Below, piece after piece: positions 15,585 through 21,065 of a DNA stretch of 24,028 nt. The notes below the pieces were generated by a model, which saw only the letters and a program-made list of their open reading frames with translations, made no database searches and was not told where the DNA came from. Positions within the stretch are counted from its first letter, which is position 1. Each line of letters begins with the position of its first letter. Source of the stretch: CAZQLE01 sp964593905 (GTDB lineage Bacteria; Chloroflexota; Anaerolineae; Anaerolineales; Anaerolineaceae); assembly GCA_964593905.1 (NCBI GenBank), contig CAZQLE010000035.1, positions 1 to 24,028 of the forward strand, read 5' to 3'. The position numbers and the translations under genes were made by a program.

Positions 15585-16412
15585 ATGAAAATCACCCATC
15601 AGATTAGCTTTAGGAAAACGATACAGCCAAAACTATTTGAGTTACTTAAGGATTCTGGCCATAGTTTCAATAGGTCGCCGCTTCCGAATGATGAACTTTG
15701 TAGTGTGTTAATTTCTGAAGATGATCCATCTTGGCAATTCTTTGATAAGTGGACGAACAGAGATGGTGTTTTTCATAGCTATGAAACCTATTTTTCAAAT
15801 GATGAAATATTAGAAGCAGAATGGTTACGTGTGGTCAATGTTTTTGGATATCTATACCCTGAGCCTAGATCGACTTGGGCAACTTCTCCTATAAATTATG
15901 GTAATTTTTGTGGCGGTTGTGGTAAATATGATTTGATCTCCCCCTTTCATATACGTCATGAACCCCGCTTTCGAGGAAACAGCTTTATGTCCTTTGAGTG
16001 GGTTGGAGGGATGTTGTTTACCAAACCTGATATTGTTAAAGTTCTTTTGGAAAACAACATTACTGGTTTTGATGTATGGCCTGTAATTTTGCATAATTCT
16101 TCGAGTGAAGCTAATACCATTCAACAAATTTATACCAGGGTTTTCACTGAGTTTGGGCTGCTTGATCTGAATTTATTGAACTATGAAATTTGTCCTGTTT
16201 GTGGGGAGAAAAAATATTCTTATCATCGACGTGGAAAGATGGCCTATGAAAGAACGTCATTTTTACAAAATGTGGATATTCTTGTTGCAAAAGAATGGTT
16301 TGGGGCTGGCCATTTTGCATATCACGAGTTGTTTATTTCAAGAAGGTTAGCAAAGTTGGTCATTGAAAATGGTTGGAAGGGTTTATCTATGAAAGTCGTT
16401 GAACTAAGGTAA
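15585..16412 (+). CDS. double-CXXCG protein, putative immunity to tip 3 (copy 2)
   Basis: The 275-aa product is identical to the one at 13912-14739, with CGGCG and CPVCG motifs in the same positions. It begins three bases after the second tip stop. Two intact copies could raise immunity dosage. It is followed by 14 bp and then core copy 5 at 16427, the same join as after copy 1, which is the duplication junction. Confidence 0.65.
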   Translation: MKITHQISFRKTIQPKLFELLKDSGHSFNRSPLPNDELCSVLISEDDPSWQFFDKWTNRDGVFHSYETYFSNDEILEAEWLRVVNVFGYLYPEPRSTWATSPINYGNFCGGCGKYDLISPFHIRHEPRFRGNSFMSFEWVGGMLFTKPDIVKVLLENNITGFDVWPVILHNSSSEANTIQQIYTRVFTEFGLLDLNLLNYEICPVCGEKKYSYHRRGKMAYERTSFLQNVDILVAKEWFGAGHFAYHELFISRRLAKLVIENGWKGLSMKVVELR

Positions 16413-16426
16413 TTTACACAATACTC

Positions 16427-16606
16427 ACCGGCCAGCGCGAAGATGAATACGGGTTGTATGATTACAAAGCCCGACATTACGACCCGCTGCTGGGCCGCTT
16501 CACCTCGCCCGACACGCTGATCCCTGAACCCGGCAGCCCGCTGGCCTGGGACCGCTACGCGTACGTCAAAAACAACCCGGTGCGGTTTAATGATCCGACG
16601 GGGCAT
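16427..16606 (+). repeat. Rhs core repeat, copy 5
   Basis: Encodes TGQREDEYGLYDYKARHYDP through DPTGH. It differs from core 3 by synonymous bases at the left (GAT, CGA CAT, CCT) and at the right (GCG TAC GTC AAA AAC). It is the parent of the left half of the hybrid core in unit B. Confidence 0.92.
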
Positions 16607-17242
16607 TGTATTGATGGAGCTACGACTGCCTTATGTATTGCAATGGCCGCAGGTGCCATCGCAGGGTATGCCCTTCAGGTTGGAGAGAACCGTGCCCAGG
16701 GAATGGATTGGGGCGCAGCTCTAACCACAAATATTAGTGGTGAAAAGATACTTGCTGGCGCATTAATTGGAGGGGGTGTTGTTTTAGGAGCTGCTATAGC
16801 TTCAGTAGGTATTGCAGCGATCGGTACTACCACAGGAATAGTATGTGCCGATGGGGATTGTACGAATGAGGTTAGAGGAGCAAATTCTGCGGTAAGTAAG
16901 ATTGCTGAGAATATAGATGATATAAGTAAGCCTGATTATCCGCCCGGTACTTTTTCAATAAGAGATTGGGCTGGTTATCCAACAGGTCCAGCTCCCAAAC
17001 CTATGGGGCCATTTCGATTACTTAATGATTCGGAGTATGATGTAGCAAGAAAATTAGCTAACAAAGCAAATACAGCACTTCATAAGGCTAATCCAGCATT
17101 TAAAGGTTTAACCATTCATGAAATCCACCCCATTAAATTTGGTGGGGACCCAATTGATCCTTCAAATAAAATTGCATTGTCCCCGGTAGATCACTCTCAG
17201 TATACAAATTGGTGGATTAAGGTGCAAAGAATGTTAGAGTAG
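16454..17242 (+). CDS. orphan Rhs toxin tip 5, HNH-like nuclease candidate
   Basis: After the core (DPTGH ends 16606) comes a hydrophobic Gly/Ala pre-toxin module of about 88 residues (CIDGATTALCIAMAAGAIAG...CADGDCTNE) that is also present in cassette 6. A polar linker and a C-terminal domain of about 60 residues follow. The end shows IHEIHPIKFGG (from 17114), then NKIALSPVDH and NWW. This His...GG...N...H arrangement is typical of HNH-family nuclease tips. The partner gene is a SUKH/SMI1 protein, a common immunity type for such nucleases. TTG 16454 is only a nominal start within the core, so the gene is 5'-truncated. Nuclease class is inferred, and the target (DNA or RNA) is unknown. Confidence 0.7.
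   Translation: MYDYKARHYDPLLGRFTSPDTLIPEPGSPLAWDRYAYVKNNPVRFNDPTGHCIDGATTALCIAMAAGAIAGYALQVGENRAQGMDWGAALTTNISGEKILAGALIGGGVVLGAAIASVGIAAIGTTTGIVCADGDCTNEVRGANSAVSKIAENIDDISKPDYPPGTFSIRDWAGYPTGPAPKPMGPFRLLNDSEYDVARKLANKANTALHKANPAFKGLTIHEIHPIKFGGDPIDPSNKIALSPVDHSQYTNWWIKVQRMLE
16607..16870 (+). repeat. shared pre-toxin module, copy in cassette 5
   Basis: 264 bp encoding the CIDGATTALC...CADGDCTNE segment, near-identical to 17900-18163 for its first 170 bases or so and then increasingly diverged. It lies between the Rhs core and two unrelated toxin domains and is rich in Gly/Ala with a hydrophobic character, so it may help translocation. Confidence 0.85.
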
Positions 17243-17313
17243 GATGATCTGAGTTTTTTCGTTCTGCGGTAATGGCAATAATCATATTCCAGATCAAAGG
17301 AGGTTTCATTAAT

Positions 17314-17733
17314 GTGAAAGCAATTTTTTCAGAGCTCACTAAAGAAATGGTGCTATCTCCTGGCGCAACTGAGGATCAATTACGGGATTTTATTTTTTGC
17401 TTCCCAGTTTCTCTACCAAGAGATTTTATAACTTTTTTAGAATTTTCGAATGGGGCTGAAGGAATTATAGGGTCAAGCTATCTAGTGATCTGGGGAACAG
17501 AAGAGTTAAGTTCATATAATGAATGTTATTCAGTGAAAACATTTGCTCCAGGCTTGATCATATTTGGCTCAGATGGAGGTGGCGAAGCATATGGTTTTAA
17601 CACCAATACCACACCTTATCAAATTGTAGGCATACCATTTATTTGTCTGGATTGGAAAGACGCGGTTTTTATTGCTAATTCATTTGTTGAATTTTTAAAA
17701 TTTTTATCGTCAGGTCAAGATTATATAGATTAA
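17314..17733 (+). CDS. SMI1/KNR4 (SUKH) family immunity protein to tip 5
   Basis: This is a 139-aa protein with the SUKH pattern: LPRDFITFLEFSNGAEG, a YLVIWGTEEL strand, PGLIIFGSDGGGEAYGFN and a final PFICLDWKDAVFIANSFVEFL helix. SUKH proteins are a major immunity superfamily for contact-dependent and Rhs nuclease toxins. I place the start at GTG 17314: AAAGGAGG at 17296-17303 is the strongest ribosome binding site in the array and lies ten bases upstream. An ATG at 17272 would place that site inside the coding sequence, and the ATG at 17312 is out of frame (ATGTGA). It lies 71 bp after the toxin stop, so it can be translated independently. Confidence 0.82.
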   Translation: MKAIFSELTKEMVLSPGATEDQLRDFIFCFPVSLPRDFITFLEFSNGAEGIIGSSYLVIWGTEELSSYNECYSVKTFAPGLIIFGSDGGGEAYGFNTNTTPYQIVGIPFICLDWKDAVFIANSFVEFLKFLSSGQDYID

Positions 17734-17786
17734 TTTTGCTTGCACAGGTTCTGCGGGTATGTACTTCTGAGCGCAGTAACAATTTT

Positions 17787-17899
17787 GCCGCTTCACCTCG
17801 CCCGATACGCTGATCCCCGAACCCGGCAGCCCGCTGGCCTGGGACCGCTACGCCTACGTCAAGAACAACCCGGTGCGGTTTAATGATCCGACGGGGCAT
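17787..17899 (+). repeat. Rhs core repeat, copy 6 (short form)
   Basis: Begins GCCGCTTCACCTCGCCCGAT and encodes RFTSPDTLIP through DPTGH. The left edge is at the same codon as in copies 1 and 2. The 53 bp before it (17734-17786) are unrelated to Rhs. Confidence 0.9.
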
Positions 17900-18577
17900 T
17901 GTATTGATGGAGCTACGACTGCCTTATGTATTGCAATGGCCGCAGGTGCCATCGCAGGGTATGCCCTTCAGGTTGGAGAGAACCGTGCCCAGGGAATGGA
18001 TTGGGGCGCAGCGCTAACCACAAATATTAGTGGTGAAAAGATACTTGCTGGTGCATTAATTGGCGGGGGAGTCGTTTTAGGAGCTGCGCTAGCATCTGTC
18101 GGGATCACAGCAATTGGTGCTGCTGTTGGAGGTGCCTGTGCCGATGGGGATTGTACGAATGAGTCAAAGCTCGTCTCACAAGCGATTTCAAATGGAATGG
18201 ATAAAATAAAGAATAATTCCGGAAAGGGTTATGAGACTTTTGAGGCTTTCAAAAATGCGGAAGGCACAGCAGAAAATGGAAATGCTTGGCACCATATAGT
18301 CAGCCAATTACCATCTAATATTATGAAGTTTGGCGAAATGGCAGTCCATAACACAAACAACCTGATCCAATTACCGGACAGGAAAGGTCAACTTCATCGC
18401 CAAATAACAGGATACTATAATTCTATAGATCCTATTACAACGGGTTCTAATACTATAAGAGTACGCGATTGGATTAGTGGACAATCCTTTATAGAACAAT
18501 GGAAATTCGGTGTTGAGACCATCAATAGATTTGGTGGAACCAAATACATAATAGAAAAATTTTTAGAGGCAAATTGA
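17873..18577 (+). CDS. orphan Rhs toxin tip 6, WHH-type RNase/nuclease candidate
   Basis: The frame enters from the short core at 17787; GTG 17873 is a nominal start within VRFNDPTGH. It carries the same pre-toxin module as cassette 5, then a different C-terminal domain of about 115 residues. That domain has AWHHIVSQLPSN (WHH at 18287-18295), VHNTNNLIQLP, HRQITGYYNS and a final RVRDWISGQSFIEQWKFG. The order WHHIV...HNTNN...H..I.GYY...RDW closely resembles C-terminal toxin domains of Bacillus LXG proteins such as YobL, several of which are RNases; this is recall without a search. The gene is promoterless and 5'-truncated, and is followed after one base by a DUF2019-like gene. Confidence 0.7.
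   Translation: MRFNDPTGHCIDGATTALCIAMAAGAIAGYALQVGENRAQGMDWGAALTTNISGEKILAGALIGGGVVLGAALASVGITAIGAAVGGACADGDCTNESKLVSQAISNGMDKIKNNSGKGYETFEAFKNAEGTAENGNAWHHIVSQLPSNIMKFGEMAVHNTNNLIQLPDRKGQLHRQITGYYNSIDPITTGSNTIRVRDWISGQSFIEQWKFGVETINRFGGTKYIIEKFLEAN
17900..18163 (+). repeat. shared pre-toxin module, copy in cassette 6
   Basis: Partner of 16607-16870. The first bases (TGTATTGATGGAGC...) are identical. Later codons differ both silently and in sequence (ASVGIAAIGTTTG against ASVGITAIGAAVG), and the ADGDCTNE end is again conserved. Confidence 0.85.
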
Positions 18578-18578
18578 T

Positions 18579-18947
18579 ATGATATGTACAGGTGGTCTTA
18601 ATAAGAATTTAGAGAAGATAATCAGCTTGTTTGTTGAAGCATCTATGAAACATAATGCGGCGATAATGCAAGGTGATTGGAAAACCGCTAATTTGCAAGC
18701 CAAGAAAATTCATAAGTCCTTTTTGGAAATTATTAAGTTTGGTGGAGATGGTCGTGATGCATTATTAACATTGGTTGATCACACAGATCCAGCAATAGCG
18801 GCAATGGCTGCCACTTACTCACTTAAATATAATCCAGAAAAATCCTTATCCATTTTAATCAAAATATCGAACGATCCTGGATTTATTGGCTTTCGAGCAG
18901 CGCAATCTATAAAAAATTGGGAAAATGGAACTTGGGAATTAGAATAG
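18579..18947 (+). CDS. DUF2019-like protein, putative immunity to tip 6
   Basis: This 122-aa, mostly helical protein has the sequence plan I recall for DUF2019 proteins. It opens with a helix LEKIISLFVEASMKHNAAI, then a HEAT-like pair (ALLTLVDHTDPAIAAMAATYSL; PEKSLSILIKIS) and ends FRAAQSIKNWENGTWELE. Members often sit behind polymorphic toxins. It starts at ATG 18579 one base after the toxin stop, with GAGG about nine bases upstream inside the toxin end, so expression is coupled if the toxin frame is translated. It has no signal or membrane segment, consistent with a cytoplasmic nuclease target. Confidence 0.68.
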   Translation: MICTGGLNKNLEKIISLFVEASMKHNAAIMQGDWKTANLQAKKIHKSFLEIIKFGGDGRDALLTLVDHTDPAIAAMAATYSLKYNPEKSLSILIKISNDPGFIGFRAAQSIKNWENGTWELE

Positions 18948-18984
18948 GTTATGTAATCCTTATCGCTAAGAGGTTCAGGTAAGG

Positions 18985-19280
18985 TATGCCGGGACGGAAC
19001 GGATTGCATTGCGCATTAAGACCGAAACCAGCAGCGTAGTGTATTACCTGATCGGCGACCACCTGGGTTCGACCAGCAGCACGGTGGATGCCGCCGGCAC
19101 GCTGGTGGCGCTGACGCGCTACAAACCCTTTGGCGAGCAGCGCTACACCTTTGGCGATCTGCTGACCGACTATAAGTATACCGGCCAGCGCGAAGACGAA
19201 TACGGGTTGTATGATTACAAAGCCCGGCACTACGACCCGCTGCTGGGCCGCTTCACCTCGCCCGACACGCTGATCCCCGA
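18985..19280 (+). repeat. Rhs core repeat, copy 7 (long, hybrid right end)
   Basis: Near-identical to 12886-13181: about five differences in the first 36 bp, then no difference seen up to CCCCGA at 19280. After that point the sequence becomes tip-specific (PYNSLDWDRYSYTRNNP...DPTGH in AT-rich codons). Upstream the frame is closed by TAA at 18967. Confidence 0.92.
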
Positions 19281-19989
19281 TCCATACAACTCCTTAGATT
19301 GGGATCGCTATTCCTACACTCGAAATAACCCTGTGATTTATGCGGATCCAACAGGCCATTTTCCATTCTTAGTAGTAGCTGCGCTGGTAATTGGTGCAAT
19401 TGTGCTAACTGGAGATACGCCTTATAGTACACTACAGCCAGCGCCAGCTGCAGATGGCAATGCATCAAACCTTGGGGACCTACTGCAGCTAGGAATAGAA
19501 CATGCCTCTAGTGCGAATATAGTGGGTAGAGGGCTTCAAGATCTGCAGAATGACCCACATGTCAAAGGCGCACAAGACGATATAATTGCAGGCATTAAAA
19601 GCAACCCCAATTATGGCAAAGAAGCTTTCAACATTCCCAGCGAAGGCCCTGAAGGGTTCACTGCTAATGGTCCTGACGGAAATTGGGTGACCGGCGCGGT
19701 TACACGCAATCCAAGCTTCTGGATGGTTCATACTGCAAACCTATATGCAACCAACACCCATGTCTCGGCTGATGGGACAATTTCGACGACGTGGAAAGTC
19801 GAGGACCAATTTGACTATCTACCGGCTTGGGATGATGACTTTAGGACAGGTGCAAGCTATTGGGCTTACAATGGTTTCGCACAACTAATTTCTCCAATTT
19901 ATCACGGTTTACTTCAGGCAGAACCATTGTCAACCAATGCCTGTTGGAACAAAACCTATCCTCCGGAAAAGAAATTACCCCCCGAATAG
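19009..19989 (+). CDS. orphan Rhs toxin tip 7, unrecognised, possibly envelope-acting
   Basis: The long core runs to LIPD, then an alternative core end leads through DPTGHFPF to a tip of about 205 residues. A hydrophobic segment (LVVAALVIGAIVL) comes first and a Gln/Asn/Ala linker next. The C-terminal half has a clustered block: NWVTGAVTRNPSFWMVHTAN, DGTISTTWKVEDQFDY (VEDQFDY at 19798-19818) and PAWDDDFR. It has no HNH, HH or ART motif. The D-x-aromatic-D patch faintly recalls the colicin M active site (DxYD), but the following His-Arg is absent, so I do not assign it. The downstream partner is a lipoprotein, which points to action outside the cytoplasm. TTG 19009 is a nominal start inside the core; the gene is 5'-truncated. 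Confidence 0.62.
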   Translation: MRIKTETSSVVYYLIGDHLGSTSSTVDAAGTLVALTRYKPFGEQRYTFGDLLTDYKYTGQREDEYGLYDYKARHYDPLLGRFTSPDTLIPDPYNSLDWDRYSYTRNNPVIYADPTGHFPFLVVAALVIGAIVLTGDTPYSTLQPAPAADGNASNLGDLLQLGIEHASSANIVGRGLQDLQNDPHVKGAQDDIIAGIKSNPNYGKEAFNIPSEGPEGFTANGPDGNWVTGAVTRNPSFWMVHTANLYATNTHVSADGTISTTWKVEDQFDYLPAWDDDFRTGASYWAYNGFAQLISPIYHGLLQAEPLSTNACWNKTYPPEKKLPPE

Positions 19990-20024
19990 CCGTTTTGCTT
20001 TTCATGTAGATTTGTAGGACCAAT

Positions 20025-20567
20025 ATGACAAACAAAATTCTTTTTTTTATGATTTTACTCAGTATCTGTTTTTTGCCGAGCTGCAGTCCAAAGATTCAGC
20101 ACGCTGATTATTTCTATAATTACAACGACAGTGATTTTCCAAGGGATCACCTTCCAATAATAAATCCGGTTGAGGCGACACGCGATAGGCCCAATTATCC
20201 TTGGGGTATGAAACTACTCAAAGTTCTATGGATAGATTTGCCCAAAAGTAAAGAGCAAGAGGTTCAAGAGGTTTACGGCTATTATCGTATTGAGGAAATA
20301 GAAAAATTTGCGGTGAAAGAGGGGGTTATTATGGCCTATTCTGCTTATGTGGATCAGCAGGCTGACCTTTACGTTCTGAACGATTTTTATCATTGGTTCG
20401 TCATGATCCCGAGTGAAGACATCACCAAAGGTTTCCATACCGAAGATGAGTTTAACCGGTATATTGAAACAATTGGTATCGAGGATCCTGATTGGCAGAC
20501 GCCAGATGATGCGTTTGATACGTTTTTGAAAACTGGTTGTTTAGATTGGTTCCCGGATTGCAAATAG
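20025..20567 (+). CDS. lipoprotein, putative immunity to tip 7
   Basis: This is a 180-aa protein with a classic lipoprotein signal: MTNK, a hydrophobic stretch ILFFMILLSICF, then the lipobox LPSC with Cys20 as the lipidation site. The mature part is acidic and aromatic-rich, with no family recognised. It starts 35 bp after tip 7, with AGGA about seven bases before the ATG. A surface-anchored immunity protein implies that the matching toxin acts at the membrane or cell wall, unlike the nuclease cassettes. A Rho-independent terminator follows at 20602. A chance neighbour is possible, but all other tips here are followed by such a gene. Confidence 0.65.
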   Translation: MTNKILFFMILLSICFLPSCSPKIQHADYFYNYNDSDFPRDHLPIINPVEATRDRPNYPWGMKLLKVLWIDLPKSKEQEVQEVYGYYRIEEIEKFAVKEGVIMAYSAYVDQQADLYVLNDFYHWFVMIPSEDITKGFHTEDEFNRYIETIGIEDPDWQTPDDAFDTFLKTGCLDWFPDCK

Positions 20568-20601
20568 CTACTCAAAACCTAAGTTTAATAACAGAGAAAA
20601 G

Positions 20602-20657
20602 GCGATAAGTACAATCCTCTCGCAAAGACCAGAAAAGAATAGACTTATCGCTTTTTT
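20602..20657 (+). terminator. terminator at the right end of the Rhs array
   Basis: GCGATAAGT (20602-20610) pairs perfectly with ACTTATCGC (20643-20651), followed directly by TTTTTT. The loop of about 32 bases is long. It closes the + strand reading of the whole array. Confidence 0.7.
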
Positions 20658-20910
20658 GCTAAAGCCAGGATGGACGCGTTTTGTATGGGTGTGACGACAC
20701 ACACAGATACTAGCTTGGGGGAAGGTGGCTACCTTCTCCCTTCTCAGGTGAGCGGATCCGAACGGGTCAACCAAACATGTGCACGGGCTTCAGCGCGTTA
20801 GCGCAATCCCATAAGCGTACTCGGTTGGCCCACACGTCACGCACCCGGGTGCAACGTTCCCGTTTGCTCAGCCATCCGAGATTATGCACCCAAACGCGCC
20901 GCTCCGCTAG
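20658..20910. other. non-coding stretch with hairpin
   Basis: No supported gene is seen. Bases 20717-20726 pair with 20731-20740 (10 bp, one G-U, loop GGCT). The composition shifts to GC-rich from about 20750, as in the Rhs core, and the stretch leads into the core relic at 20911, so part of it may be decayed Rhs DNA. Confidence 0.35.
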
Positions 20911-20975
20911 ACCCGGCGCGTGGCCTGACTGGCCGGTGTTTATATGCTAACACGTCAAGAACAGCCCAGTGCGGT
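20911..20975 (+). repeat. decayed Rhs core relic
   Basis: ACCCGGC (20911-20917), TGGCCTG (20921-20927) and a 24-base block at 20952-20975 occur in the same order as in the core. The 24-base block matches 22 of 24 bases of 17856-17879 (codons for YVKNNPVR). The region between is scrambled and the frame is lost, so this is an eroded eighth core. Confidence 0.6.
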
Positions 20976-21022
20976 CCGATGTTCATACTTGCACCATTAT
21001 TAAAAATATTGCTATATAAACT

Positions 21023-21046
21023 TTCTGTATTTATATAAATTCAGAA
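21023..21046. promoter_or_regulatory. 24-bp palindrome upstream of the ATPase gene, possible operator
   Basis: TTCTG and CAGAA flank the perfect palindrome ATTTATATAAAT; only one position pair breaks symmetry. It covers the expected -35 region of the -10 box at 21054-21059, as an autoregulatory operator would. No binding protein can be named. Confidence 0.4.
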
Positions 21047-21050
21047 AATA

Positions 21051-21065
21051 TGCTACAATCAAGTC
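21051..21065 (+). promoter_or_regulatory. extended -10 promoter giving a leaderless ATPase mRNA
   Basis: TGCTACAAT (TGN plus TACAAT at 21054-21059) is followed by exactly six bases and ATG 21066. The geometry is the same as at mutL and tilS. There is no ribosome binding site. Confidence 0.65.

Larger units (their letters stand above)
14754..16426 (+). repeat. tandem duplication, unit B (1673 bp)
   Basis: Second copy of unit A. Its core (14754-14933) is a hybrid. Up to base 14852 it matches the next core at 16427 (GAT, CGA CAT, CCT). From 14888 it matches unit A's core (GCC TAC GTC AAG AAT). The exchange therefore happened within 14853-14887. Confidence 0.93.

Noticed and set aside
13081..16426. 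Duplication as an assembly artefact
   Set aside because: The second copy's core combines diagnostic bases of two different cores, which simple assembly duplication of one unit would not create. Long reads should still confirm it.
14649..16606. Recurring antisense peptide starting MPRRIIKPHR at several core repeats
   Set aside because: It is the reverse reading of the repeated Rhs core codons; its recurrence reflects the repeat, not a gene family.
10281..19280. CRISPR-like spaced direct repeats
   Set aside because: The repeats are 78-375 bp of coding Rhs core with spacing of 1 to 2 kb filled by genes, not short palindromic repeats with uniform spacers.
19798..19845. Colicin M-like active site in tip 7
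   Set aside because: The D-x-aromatic-D spacing is suggestive, but the His-Arg that should follow is missing; kept only as a hint.
10281..20567. Insertion sequence or transposon carrying the cassettes
   Set aside because: No transposase, integrase or terminal inverted repeat was seen within or at the edges; homologous recombination at the core explains the structure.
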